From Myxococcus guangdongensis (GTDB taxonomy: Bacteria > Myxococcota > Myxococcia > Myxococcales > Myxococcaceae), in assembly GCF_024198255.1 (NCBI RefSeq), contig NZ_JAJVKW010000015.1, positions 186,001 to 250,000 of the forward strand: a stretch of DNA of 64,000 bases, in the 5' to 3' direction. This document shows positions 42,470 to 51,013 of this stretch, in pieces (position 1 is the first letter of the stretch; each line of letters opens with the position of its first letter). Below the pieces are notes generated by a model, which searched no databases, was not told the DNA's origin, and was given only the letters and a program-made list of their open reading frames with translations. The position numbers and the translations under genes were made by a program.

Positions 42470-43552
42470 TCAGCTCGACTCCTTGAGCGCGAACGGCCAC
42501 AGCTTCGCGAGCGCCGAGCGCAGCTCCGCCGCGCTGGCGTAGCGGTCCTCGGGGCGCTTCTCCAACAGCTTCAGCACCACCCGCTCGAACGGCCCTGGCA
42601 GGTTCGGCCGCAGCGTCGTCAACGGCACCGGCGCCTGCTGCACATGCAGGAACATCAGCGGCACGGGGTCTGTGTGACGAAAGGGCAGCTGCCCCGTGAG
42701 CAGCTCGTACGCCACGATGCCCAGCGCATACAGGTCCGTCGCGGACGACACGGGCGGATTGCCCATCACCTGCTCGGGCGCCATGTACTCGGGAGTCCCC
42801 AGCACCGTCCCCTGCGCCGTCGTCCCGGCCACGTGCGCGCTCTTCGCCAGGCCGAAGTCCATCAGCTTCAACACCCCGCCGCGCGTGATGAACAGGTTCG
42901 CCGGCTTCACGTCCCGATGCAGCACGCCCCGGCCATGCGCGTGCTCCAGCGCCACGGCCGCGTGCGTGAGCCAGCGCAGCGCCTCCGCGAGCGTGGGGCG
43001 CCGCTCCATCATCCGCTGGCGCAAATCCATCCCGTCCAACAACTCCACGGTGAGGAAGTGCCGCTCCCCATCCAGGCCCACATCGAAGACACGCAGGATG
43101 TTCACGTGCTCCAGCGCCCGCGCGTGCTCCACCTCCTGTCGGAACCTGGCCACCGTCGCCGCGTCCGCGTGCGGCGTCGCCAGCACCTTGAGCGCCACGC
43201 GATGCCGCTCGAGCAGGTCGTGCGCCTCGTACACCGTGGAACTCCCACCCGCGCCCAGCCAGCGCTCCACGCGGTAGCGCTTCGCCACCACCTGTCCCGG
43301 GACGAGCCCCCGCACCATCGCCGCGGGGAGCGGCGCGGGCGTGGGGACTCCCTGGAGCAGCGTCCCGTGCGGGGACACGGGCGTCGACGCGCGCAACGTC
43401 TCGCCCAGTGACACTGGGGGCGGAGGCGTCACCGGCGCGGGACCCCATGACAGCTCGGGCGTCGGGGGCGGCGTCGTGCCGCCCGTTGCCTTCGTCTCCT
43501 GCACGCCGCCGAGGTACACCACACCCCCGGCGTCATCTTCCGTCGAGCCCAC
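42470..43552 (-). CDS. Serine/threonine protein kinase (Pkn family)
   Basis: 360 residues from ATG 43552. A Pro-rich N-terminal segment of about 80 residues precedes a complete Hanks-type kinase domain: GAGGSSTVYEAHD (Gly loop), VALKVLATPH (ATP lysine), HRDVKPANLFI (catalytic loop), LMDFGLAKSA (DFG), GTPEYMAPEQVM (activation segment), and ATDLYALGIVAYELLTGQLP. No transmembrane helix or sensor domain, so it is soluble. Myxobacteria carry many such kinases that act in development and stress. It follows the diiron MBL gene by 39 bp on the same strand, and the two may be functionally linked. Confidence 0.93.
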   Translation of the reverse strand: MGSTEDDAGGVVYLGGVQETKATGGTTPPPTPELSWGPAPVTPPPPVSLGETLRASTPVSPHGTLLQGVPTPAPLPAAMVRGLVPGQVVAKRYRVERWLGAGGSSTVYEAHDLLERHRVALKVLATPHADAATVARFRQEVEHARALEHVNILRVFDVGLDGERHFLTVELLDGMDLRQRMMERRPTLAEALRWLTHAAVALEHAHGRGVLHRDVKPANLFITRGGVLKLMDFGLAKSAHVAGTTAQGTVLGTPEYMAPEQVMGNPPVSSATDLYALGIVAYELLTGQLPFRHTDPVPLMFLHVQQAPVPLTTLRPNLPGPFERVVLKLLEKRPEDRYASAAELRSALAKLWPFALKESS

Positions 43553-43591
43553 CGCGCCTCCCTCTCGGTGTCCGTTGGCCCGTGCCGCGGC

Positions 43592-44743
43592 TCAGGGGTC
43601 CAGCAGCGAGATGTGCGAGGGGGCTCCCGCGCCCTCGATGTCCAGGTGCGGCGTGGGCAGGTTGTACTCCGCCGCCGCGCTGGTGGCCTCCACCATGATG
43701 GGGCCCGCGATCTCCGGCGGCTCACCCTTGCACAGCACGTCCACCACGTGCTCCACGGTCCACTTGCCCAGGCGGTTCACCACCAGGCGGTTGCCCTCGA
43801 ACGTCGACGTGTCCGACAGCTCCTCGCTGGCCCCCAGCTTCACGTCCACCGAATCGCCCAGGTAGCCCCGCGCGAGCGCCAGCACGCGGTCCACCACCGC
43901 GTTCCACGCCTGGATGTGCGTCTTGTCCTGGGCCTCGTCCATGATGTCCAGGCCCACCTGCAGCCGCTCCATCCGCTCCAGGAACTGCTGCACCAGCGGC
44001 CCCCGGATGACGCGTCCGTGCTGCGGCGCGATGATCTCCACCGCGGGCGTGAGCTTGCGGATGGTGGCCACCGTGCGCGCCAGCGCCGCGTTCACCGGCA
44101 TGTAGATTTGATGGAACGCGCGGATGCCCGCCCAGTCGGACTCGTCCGCGTACAGCCCCTTCGCGTTCGCGTCCGTGAGCCCGCCGAACAAGTCGCCCGT
44201 GAAGAGCACGCGCGTCTGCGGGTCGTAGAGCATCACCGCGCCCCGGAAGTGACAGAAGGGCGAGGGCACCGGCAACAGCTTGTGCCCGGTGGGGACGCTC
44301 AGCCCCTGCGCGAACTTCTCGGTGGCGATGAAGCGGTTGCGCGGCAGGTTCTGGTGGACGATGAGCCGCCAGGTGTCCTCCGAGCACAGGATTCCGGCGC
44401 GAGGCGCATACCGCGCGGAGATGATGCTCGCCGACGAGCCCACGTCCGGGTCCTGGTGGTTGATGAACAGGGCCGACAACCGCTCCATCCCTCCGATGAG
44501 CGACGTCACCTTGGTGTGGATGGTGGAGAAGTCGCTGCTCGAGCCCGGGTCGATGAGGAGGTTGAACTCCGAGGTCCTCTGCGTCTTCGCGTCCGTCCCC
44601 CGGAAGCGTCTCAGATAGGGGTTGGCGTAGAAGATGTTGCCCGGCTCCCGCTTGCCCACCCAGAACGTCTCGGGAGCAATCTCCACGGGGACGATTCGCA
44701 GGTCGTTGCTCAGGCCCGGTGCGGGATGGTCGCTGCTGCTCAT
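43592..44743 (-). CDS. Metallo-beta-lactamase-fold protein, oxygen-binding diiron (ODP/FprA-like)
   Basis: 383 residues from ATG 44743, with GAAGGAAC upstream. MBL fold of the flavodiiron/ODP branch: NLLIDPGSSSDFSTIHTKV, the metal motif INHQDPDVGSS, CHFRGAVMLYDPQTRVLFTGD with the second ligand cluster, and EIIAPQHGRVI (last His). In FprA-type proteins the first motif is HxExDH; here it reads H-Q-D-P-D-V, so Asp replaces Glu and the final His is Val, a change that may alter or abolish the di-iron site. No flavodoxin domain follows; a C-terminal 120 residues (DIMDEAQDKTHIQAW onward) replaces it. Oxygen or redox sensing, perhaps signalling to the adjacent kinase, is inferred. Confidence 0.84.
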   Translation of the reverse strand: MSSSDHPAPGLSNDLRIVPVEIAPETFWVGKREPGNIFYANPYLRRFRGTDAKTQRTSEFNLLIDPGSSSDFSTIHTKVTSLIGGMERLSALFINHQDPDVGSSASIISARYAPRAGILCSEDTWRLIVHQNLPRNRFIATEKFAQGLSVPTGHKLLPVPSPFCHFRGAVMLYDPQTRVLFTGDLFGGLTDANAKGLYADESDWAGIRAFHQIYMPVNAALARTVATIRKLTPAVEIIAPQHGRVIRGPLVQQFLERMERLQVGLDIMDEAQDKTHIQAWNAVVDRVLALARGYLGDSVDVKLGASEELSDTSTFEGNRLVVNRLGKWTVEHVVDVLCKGEPPEIAGPIMVEATSAAAEYNLPTPHLDIEGAGAPSHISLLDP

Positions 44744-44994
44744 GACACGAAGTTCCTTCACGGTGAGGTGATGTTTCCTTCCCGTAGCAAGGCCTGCGCC
44801 GACGCCCGTCCTCCCTCGGGGAGCGAGGTGCCAACCACCCCGACGCCGTGCATTTCCTGCGCGCCTTCGGGCGGGTGCGCAGTTCCTGCGGGTCCGGGAC
44901 TCACCGCGGGTGGGAGCAGGCGGGTTGGACGCGGAGGCTGCGTGCCCCCGTGTGCGCATGGCACACTGCCGGGGCGCTCCGCACCCACCTCTCC

Positions 44995-45465
44995 ATGCCA
45001 GACGCCTCGTTCCTCTCCGCCTGGGGGCTCCCGGGCCTCTTCTTCGTCGCGATGCTCGCGGGCTCGGTGGTGCCGGTGCCCTCCGAGGCGCTGCTCGCCG
45101 CGCTCATCTATGGAGGCGCCCCGCCGATGCTCGCCACGGGCGTGGCCACCGTGGGCAACGTGCTGGGCGCGGTGTCGCTCTACCTGCTGGGGCTGTGGGT
45201 GGCGCGCGGTGGAGGCGGGGCGCTGGGGCGCTGGTATGCGCGCCGCCGTGAGAAGGAGGGGCCCCGGATGGAGCGCGTCGAGGCGAAGCTGCGCACCTGG
45301 GGCGCGCCCGCGCTGCTGATGTCGTGGATGCCCATCGTCGGTGACGCGTTCGTCATCGCCGGCGGCATGGTGGGCGTCAGGCCCCTGCCGTTCGTCATCT
45401 TCGTCACGCTGGGCAAGGGCCTGCGCTACGCGTTCGTCGCCCTGTCCACCGCGGCTGCCCTGTAG
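44995..45465 (+). CDS. DedA-family membrane protein (short)
   Basis: 156 residues from ATG 44995. Membrane protein with SAWGLPGLFFVAMLAGSVVP, LLAALIYGGAPPMLATGVAT and NVLGAVSLYLLGLWVARGGG, then a basic loop and FVIAGGMVGVRPLPFVIFVT. Resembles YqaA/DedA-type proteins of the SNARE-associated superfamily, which move lipids or affect membrane potential. At 156 residues it is shorter than E. coli DedA (about 220), closer to the YqaA subgroup. Stands alone between divergent and parallel neighbours. Function inferred from family only. Confidence 0.83.
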   Translation: MPDASFLSAWGLPGLFFVAMLAGSVVPVPSEALLAALIYGGAPPMLATGVATVGNVLGAVSLYLLGLWVARGGGGALGRWYARRREKEGPRMERVEAKLRTWGAPALLMSWMPIVGDAFVIAGGMVGVRPLPFVIFVTLGKGLRYAFVALSTAAAL

Positions 45466-45626
45466 GGCGACGTCTCGTCATGTTTCAATCGTGTTTCGCA
45501 GGTTTTCCCGTGGGTCCGGGAAGGTAAGTTGAGGCCGTGGTTCCAGGCGAAGCCTGTCTGGACCACCCGTTCAGCATTCGTTGCCGACCCTCAACCGCTC
45601 CCCAGGCGGGAGCAGGACTGGACCTC

Positions 45627-47345
45627 GTGCGAAACCCTCTCGCAGTCTCGACGCGCGCGCTGTCGTCATGGCGCCACTGGCTCATGGTGTTCTTCTTGGG
45701 ACTCGCCGCCTGCGGTGGCGAGGCGCCCCTGTCGGACGCGCCTTCCGAGGACGCGTCGCTCGGTGAGCGCCAGGACGAGCTGGCCAACGTGCGCCTGCGG
45801 TTGATGGCGGCGAACCTCTCCAGTGGCAACGGGCAGGACTACGACCCGGGCCACGGCCTGCGCATCTTCCAGGGCACGGACGCGGACATCGTGATGATTC
45901 AGGAGTTCAACTACAAGACGGACTCCGCCGCCGACATCCGCAGCTTCGTGGACACGGCCTTCGGGCCGGGCTTCTCGTACTACCGCGAGTCCGGCGCGCA
46001 GATTCCCAATGGCATCATCAGCCGCTATCCCATCATCGCCTCGGGCGAGTGGGACGACCCGCAGGTCAGCAACCGCGACTTCGCCTGGGCGCGCATCGAC
46101 ATCCCGGGGCCCAAGGACCTGTGGGCGGTGAGCGTGCACCTGCTGACGGCGAACGCCAGCACGCGCAACACGGAGGCGGTGAGCCTGGTCAGCCGCATCC
46201 AGGCCAACATCCCCGCGGGGGACTACCTGGTGATTGGCGGCGACCTGAACACGGGCAGCCGCTCCGAGTCGGCCTTCGGCACCCTGTCGCAGGTGGTCAA
46301 CACGGCGAGCCCGTACCCCGCGGACCGCAATGGCAACACCAACACCAACGCGGGCCGCAACAGCCCGTATGACCACGTGCTGGTGGACAGCGACTTGCGG
46401 CCGTACCAGACGGCGGTGGTCATCGGCGGCAGCTCGTTCGCCAACGGCCTGGTGGTGGACACGCGCGTGTACTCGCCCATCGGCGAGCTGTCCCCGGCGC
46501 TCTCGGGCGACAGCGGCGCGTCCGGCATGCAGCACATGGGCGTCATCAAGGACTTCCTCATCCCCGGGGACGCGGCGTCCTCCAGCCTGACGGTGACGTC
46601 GCCCAACGGCGGTGAGAGCTGGACGACGGGCAGCGCGCGCTCCATCTCCTGGACGTCCTCGGGCGTGTCGAACGTGCGGGTGGAGTACACGCTGAACGGC
46701 AGCACGTGGACCACGCTGTCGTCGAGCACGTCGGCCTCGGCGGGGAGCCTCGCCTGGACGCTGCCCACCACCGCGAGCACTGCGGCGCGCGTGCGGGTGA
46801 CGGACACGTCCAACTCCAGCATCACGGACACCAGCGACGCGGCCTTCTCCATCTCCACGGGCGGTGGGGGCGGCACCGGGACGCTGCTCATCAACGAGGT
46901 GCTGGTGAACGAGGCGGGCTCGGACGTGAATGGCGAGTTCGTGGAGCTGGTGAACACGGGCACGGCGGCGCTGAGCATCGCGGGGTGGACGGTGTCCGAC
47001 GCGGCGAGCGTGCGGCACACCTTCGCCAGCGGGACGACGGTGCCGGCGGGCGGCGTCATCGTGGTGTTCGGTGGCGCGTCGGGCATCCCCTCGGGCACGC
47101 CCAACGCGGTGGCCGCGTCCACCAGCACGCTGGGCCTGTCGAACAGCGGTGACACCGTGACGGTGAAGAACGCGTCCGGCACGGTGGTGGACACGGCGGT
47201 GCTGTCCTCGGCGATGGCGGGCACGGACGGTGTCTCCGCGAACCGCAGCCCGGATTTGGGCCCGGCCGCCACCTTCGTGCTGCACACCAGCCTGTCCAGC
47301 CTGACGTCCTCGCCGGGCCGGCGCGCGAGCGGCGCAGCGTTCTGA
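45627..47345 (+). CDS. Secreted DNase I-like hydrolase with Ig-like and lamin-tail domains
   Basis: 572 residues from GTG 45627; 45537 GTG would add 30 residues before the signal. The lipoprotein signal ends at LGLAAC. An EEP/DNase I domain covers about residues 55-310: RLMAANLSSGNGQDYD, DIVMIQEFNYKT (catalytic Glu), YLVIGGDLNTGSRSE (Asp/Asn), SPYDHVLVDSDLRPY and a final GMQHMGVIKDF with the His. A Ser/Thr-rich Ig-like module (LTVTSPNGGESWTTG, SISWTSSGVSNVRVEY) follows, then a Gly linker and a lamin-tail domain (LLINEVLVNEAGSDVNGEFV split, TALSIAGWTVSDAASV, VIVVFGGASGIPSG). Probably degrades extracellular DNA or other phosphodiesters, with the extra domains for binding. Fits a predatory life style. 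Confidence 0.9.
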   Translation: MRNPLAVSTRALSSWRHWLMVFFLGLAACGGEAPLSDAPSEDASLGERQDELANVRLRLMAANLSSGNGQDYDPGHGLRIFQGTDADIVMIQEFNYKTDSAADIRSFVDTAFGPGFSYYRESGAQIPNGIISRYPIIASGEWDDPQVSNRDFAWARIDIPGPKDLWAVSVHLLTANASTRNTEAVSLVSRIQANIPAGDYLVIGGDLNTGSRSESAFGTLSQVVNTASPYPADRNGNTNTNAGRNSPYDHVLVDSDLRPYQTAVVIGGSSFANGLVVDTRVYSPIGELSPALSGDSGASGMQHMGVIKDFLIPGDAASSSLTVTSPNGGESWTTGSARSISWTSSGVSNVRVEYTLNGSTWTTLSSSTSASAGSLAWTLPTTASTAARVRVTDTSNSSITDTSDAAFSISTGGGGGTGTLLINEVLVNEAGSDVNGEFVELVNTGTAALSIAGWTVSDAASVRHTFASGTTVPAGGVIVVFGGASGIPSGTPNAVAASTSTLGLSNSGDTVTVKNASGTVVDTAVLSSAMAGTDGVSANRSPDLGPAATFVLHTSLSSLTSSPGRRASGAAF

Positions 47346-47352
47346 TGAGGCT

Positions 47353-47384
47353 CCGCGCCCCCTCGGTGTGAAGAGGGGGCGCGG
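47353..47384. terminator. Bidirectional hairpin between convergent genes
   Basis: A 12-bp perfect stem, CCGCGCCCCCTC (47353-47364) with GAGGGGGCGCGG (47373-47384), closes an 8-base loop, 8 bp after one stop and 5 bp before the other. It is very stable and probably ends transcription of both secreted-hydrolase genes; no U-tract follows, as is common in this GC-rich group. Confidence 0.7.
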
Positions 47385-47389
47385 GTCGG

Positions 47390-49627
47390 TCAGCGGTACA
47401 GGCGGATGTCGCAGACCCGCGACCCGCTCGTGAGGCCGGGGAAGTTGCCCGCCACGTAGAACCGGATGTAGCGCGCCGTCAGGCCGCCGCCGGTGCGGTT
47501 CGTGTAGTCCTTCATGAGCGTCTGGTTCGGCGAGTACGACAGCGAGCCGCTGTCATGCATGCTCCAGGTACTCCCGTTGTGGCTGGTGCCCATGTACCAG
47601 CTCGGTGGGTTCTCGCTCCCGAACAGCACCTCCATCCGCTTGACGAGGTGCTCCTGGCCCAGGTCGATGTAGACGGACTGCTCGTTGCCGCTGGTTGTCC
47701 ACCAGCACGAGCCCAGGTCCGAGTCCGTCACCGTGAACGCCGCGATGGCGTTGACGGTCGCGTTACTGGATGTCGCGGGAATCTTGAGCTGCACCTCGGG
47801 CGAGACGAAGAAAGGCAGGGTGACGCCGAAGTGACCGGGGTCGGCGCGGTCCACCACCTTGAGAATCACGTTCGAGCCGCCCCAGCCGCCCGTGTAGAAG
47901 CTCCAATACGCGGACGTCGTGGAGTTGATGGACTCCGCGAGCTTCGTCCACGTCGCGCCGTTGTCACGCGAGGCGTAGTAGTCCACGGCCAGCGGCGTCG
48001 GGTTGGTCCAGGAGAGCTGGACGTTGACGCCGTCGAGAGGCGGGGTGGGCAGGTGGGGCTGTCGGACGTCCATGCCGTTGTTCACCGTCAGCGTGACGGT
48101 GTTGGAGACGACCTCCGGCTGATGCGGGTCCACGACACGCCACTGCGACGTCGTCGGAAGCACGCCGGGGTCCAGCGGAATGAAGAAGTTGGAGACGGTC
48201 CCCACCGTCCGCCAGCCATTGAAGTCGGTGCCGGTGCGCGCGTGCTGGAGCACCACCGAGTCGCCTCCACCGTTGACGAAGATCACGGGCACCGCATGGC
48301 GGGGGACGGCGGAGGACTCGAGGGTGATGGTGGGCTTGGCGACGGGGTTCTGCACCCAGATGGGCGCCATCGTGACCTCGGCGTTCTCCCAGGCCTGGTT
48401 GATCGTGACGACGTAGATGGACTCGTAGGGGGTGAGGGAGAAGACCTGCTTCAGGTCGATGAGCCCCGGGTCGGTGTAGGTGAACTCCTTGATGGGCGCG
48501 CCCGGCTGGAAGGGGTTCCAGACCTTGAGGCTGGTCCAGTTGTTGCCGCCGCCGGTGCCGTCCTTGGTCGTGCCCCAGACGGTGAAGTCGAGCCGCCGCT
48601 CGGCCGGGGCCAGCGAGAACTCGGAGCCCATGGTCCGCCCGTTGACCATGAAGAAGCCGGACGCCGGCGGCAGCGCCGTGCGGTACACCCAGCGGTTGCG
48701 CAGCGCTCTCAGGAAGTTGCCGTAGTCGAACCACTCACCCGGAGGCAGCACGATGCCGGTGCGGCCCTGGGCGGTGTCGCGGCCGTGAATCTTCTCGCGC
48801 GGGACGCCAGGCTCGTCGATGTAGGGCAGCACCCAGGCGCCGTTCGGGTGCTGGAAGGTGAAGGGCTCGCCGAGCTGCGCGCGGGTGGTGGCGTGGGAGT
48901 CCGTGTTGGAGGCGGGCGCGACGCGGAAGCCGCGGCGCAGCAGCTCGAAGTATCTGTCGTTGTACTCGGCCAGCTCCACCGCGTCGCGCACGTTGCGGCG
49001 CCGGTCCGGCTCCGTGGGGAGCGCGAAGAAGACGTCCTCGTTGGGGTGGTTGAGCTGGACGTGGGTGCTCTGGAGCGGGTCGGTCGAGTAGTGGTTGAGG
49101 ATCTCGTGGTGCCAGTTCCAGAGGCTGTTCGAGTTGAACCGGATGCGGCGGTTGAAGGTGTTGAAGTGGTGCTCGGGGTCGGAGCCCAGGTGGCTCTCCA
49201 TGCCCCCGAGCGTCAGCATCTCGGGCTGTCCGTTCGCGTCCTGCTCCAGGCTCACCTGCCCGACGGGATCATCCTCGTCGTAGGAGTTGTCCCAGGACGA
49301 GGTGTGGTTGCTGGTCCCGAAGAAGTCGTAGCCATGGCGGAAGGCGGAGAGCAGGACCTCGTCGCGCCGGATTTGTGGCGTGTAGCTGAGGCTCACGCCC
49401 CCCATCTCCGAGTGTCCCCGGGGGTGGCTGTGCAGGTCTCCGACGAAGGTCTGCCAGCCGCCGCCCAGCTCCGTGGCGATGCGGTGGCGATACCGGCTCT
49501 CACGGACGGCGGGGAGCGGATAGCGGTCGGTGGAGATGACGTTGGTGGTGTCGCCCGCGAGGCCCGGGCTCGCGGACAGGACGGTGGCCAACATCATCCA
49601 GGGACTGCGACTGCCACGACGGAACAT
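47390..49627 (-). CDS. Secreted PHP-like metallohydrolase with C-terminal discoidin (F5/8 type C) domain
   Basis: 745 residues from ATG 49627. The signal peptide ends near SASPGLAG. The N-terminal half looks like a PHP metal-dependent phosphoesterase: FVGDLHSHPRGHSEMGG (metal His cluster), DFFGTSNHTSSWDN, LGGMESHLGSDPEHHFN and VAPASNTDSHATTRAQLGEP. A beta-rich middle follows, then a discoidin domain at the end (DSDLGSCWWTTSGNEQSVYI, HLVKRMEVLFGSENPPSWYM, RYIRFYVAGNFPGL, CDIRLYR), with its Cys pair forming the usual disulphide. Discoidin domains bind glycans or lipids, so the enzyme is probably surface-acting. Substrate unknown. A hairpin overlaps the ribosome site. Confidence 0.85.
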   Translation of the reverse strand: MFRRGSRSPWMMLATVLSASPGLAGDTTNVISTDRYPLPAVRESRYRHRIATELGGGWQTFVGDLHSHPRGHSEMGGVSLSYTPQIRRDEVLLSAFRHGYDFFGTSNHTSSWDNSYDEDDPVGQVSLEQDANGQPEMLTLGGMESHLGSDPEHHFNTFNRRIRFNSNSLWNWHHEILNHYSTDPLQSTHVQLNHPNEDVFFALPTEPDRRRNVRDAVELAEYNDRYFELLRRGFRVAPASNTDSHATTRAQLGEPFTFQHPNGAWVLPYIDEPGVPREKIHGRDTAQGRTGIVLPPGEWFDYGNFLRALRNRWVYRTALPPASGFFMVNGRTMGSEFSLAPAERRLDFTVWGTTKDGTGGGNNWTSLKVWNPFQPGAPIKEFTYTDPGLIDLKQVFSLTPYESIYVVTINQAWENAEVTMAPIWVQNPVAKPTITLESSAVPRHAVPVIFVNGGGDSVVLQHARTGTDFNGWRTVGTVSNFFIPLDPGVLPTTSQWRVVDPHQPEVVSNTVTLTVNNGMDVRQPHLPTPPLDGVNVQLSWTNPTPLAVDYYASRDNGATWTKLAESINSTTSAYWSFYTGGWGGSNVILKVVDRADPGHFGVTLPFFVSPEVQLKIPATSSNATVNAIAAFTVTDSDLGSCWWTTSGNEQSVYIDLGQEHLVKRMEVLFGSENPPSWYMGTSHNGSTWSMHDSGSLSYSPNQTLMKDYTNRTGGGLTARYIRFYVAGNFPGLTSGSRVCDIRLYR

Positions 49628-49635
49628 GGGGGCTT

Positions 49636-49687
49636 CCTCTGTCAGCAGGGGGCGCGGGTCTCAGGGGCCCAGCGGGGCTGACAGAGG
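49636..49687 (-). promoter_or_regulatory. Leader hairpin that pairs the Shine-Dalgarno of the PHP/discoidin gene
   Basis: On the minus strand CCTCTGTCAGC (49687-49677) pairs with GCTGACAGAGG (49646-49636), an 11-bp perfect stem around a 30-base loop. The 3' arm contains AGAGG, the only good ribosome site before ATG 49627 (8-base spacing). Folding would hide it, suggesting translational control; it could also serve as terminator of the upstream permease transcript. Confidence 0.5.
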
Positions 49688-49729
49688 GACTACGGAGGGA
49701 CGCGACGAACCTGGTCGTCGCGTCGTGTC

Positions 49730-50893
49730 TCAGTGACTCTCGCCGGGAGTCGTGAGCGTCCCCTCGCGCTCGGTGGCCCGCGCGGAGTGCGTGTCTCCAT
49801 CCTGGGGGCCGGGCGTCGGCGGGCTCGAGGGCAGCGGGTGGTTGCGGCCGTAGTCGCGCTCGTGGATGCGCACCAGCGCCAGGAAGAAGGCGACGATGAG
49901 CGGGCCCAGCAGCAGGCCCACCGTGCCGAACGCGGCCAGGCCGCCGAGCAGCGAGAAGAAGACGATGGCGCCGTGCTGGTGCATGCCGCGCTTGGCGAGC
50001 AGCGGCTTGACGATGTTGTCCACCAGCCCCACCACCACCGTGCCCCAGACGGCCAGGAACAGCGCCGCCCACGGGTGGCCGCTGAAGAACATCAGCGCCG
50101 CGGCGACCAGCACGACGATGGCCGCGCCCACCGCGGGAATCAGCGCCATGAAGAAGGCCACGCCCGCGAAGAACAGCGGCGCGGGCACCTGCACGATGAG
50201 GAACCCCACCAGCGCCGCGAATGCCTGCACACCCGCCGTCACCACCGACGACAGCAGCACCGCGCCGGACACGCTGCGGAACTCGCGCATGATCTCCAGC
50301 GCCTCGCCGCGCCTGAGCGGCGACACGCTCTCAATCCAGTGCACCAGCTCCCGCCCGTCCGTGAGGAAGAAGAACAGGGCGATGAGCATCATCGTGGTCT
50401 GGAAGGCGATGGAGCCCGTGGCCGCCACCGCCCCCGTCACCGCGCGCGCCGCCGTCCCTCCCTGGGTGGTCACCTGCTCCTGGATGGTCTGGTCCAGCTG
50501 CTGCTCCTCCAGGGGGAGCCGCTCCATCAGGCTCTCGGCGCCCTTGCGCACGGGGCCCGGCAGCTTCTGCACCAGCCCCTCCACGCCCTCCTGCTGCACC
50601 GTCTTGGTGATGAACTGCGCGCCGGAGGACACCTCCGCCACCACGAACGCCGTGAGCCCGCCCAGGGGCAACAGCAGCGCCAGGATGACGGCCGTGCAGA
50701 TGAGGCCCGCCGAGATGTTCTTGCGCCCCCGCAGCTTGCGCGTCAGCCGGACGTGCAGCCCGTAGAAGACGCCCGCGAGCACCGCCGCCAGGAAGATGCC
50801 CTTGGCGAAGGGCTTGATGACCAGGGCCAACAGGAACAGCGACAGCAGGATGAGGCCGGTGAACACACGCCGGGCGGTCTGCTCGGAAGCCAT
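49730..50893 (-). CDS. AI-2E family permease
   Basis: 387 residues from ATG 50893; a frame to 50971 is unlikely. Eight helices can be traced, starting with RRVFTGLILLSLFLLALVIKPF and AKGIFLAAVLAGVFYGLH, then the periplasmic amphipathic region (GVEGLVQKLPGPVRKGAESL), FLIVQVPAPLFFAGVAFFMA and FGTVGLLLGPLIVAFFLALV. These fit the AI-2E (UPF0118) family, whose members include the autoinducer-2 exporter TqsA and Na+/H+ antiporters. The C-terminus is a 45-residue hydrophilic Pro/Ser-rich tail. Substrate uncertain. Confidence 0.9.
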   Translation of the reverse strand: MASEQTARRVFTGLILLSLFLLALVIKPFAKGIFLAAVLAGVFYGLHVRLTRKLRGRKNISAGLICTAVILALLLPLGGLTAFVVAEVSSGAQFITKTVQQEGVEGLVQKLPGPVRKGAESLMERLPLEEQQLDQTIQEQVTTQGGTAARAVTGAVAATGSIAFQTTMMLIALFFFLTDGRELVHWIESVSPLRRGEALEIMREFRSVSGAVLLSSVVTAGVQAFAALVGFLIVQVPAPLFFAGVAFFMALIPAVGAAIVVLVAAALMFFSGHPWAALFLAVWGTVVVGLVDNIVKPLLAKRGMHQHGAIVFFSLLGGLAAFGTVGLLLGPLIVAFFLALVRIHERDYGRNHPLPSSPPTPGPQDGDTHSARATEREGTLTTPGESH

Positions 50894-51013
50894 ACACGTG
50901 AAGCTAGGGCGGCTTCCGTGGGAGGGAAGGGGGAGGCGGCCCCCCAGGCCGGCTGCCTGCTCCACGAGCAAGAAGACTTGGGCCCGGGCCCTGGGCGGCT
51001 AGAGTGCCCCGCC

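Noticed and set aside
42470..43552. Anti-sense kinase-region frames and 43568-45319 plus frame as a real gene
   Set aside because: The plus frame is Arg/His/Val-rich and covers the well-supported MBL and DedA genes in other frames.
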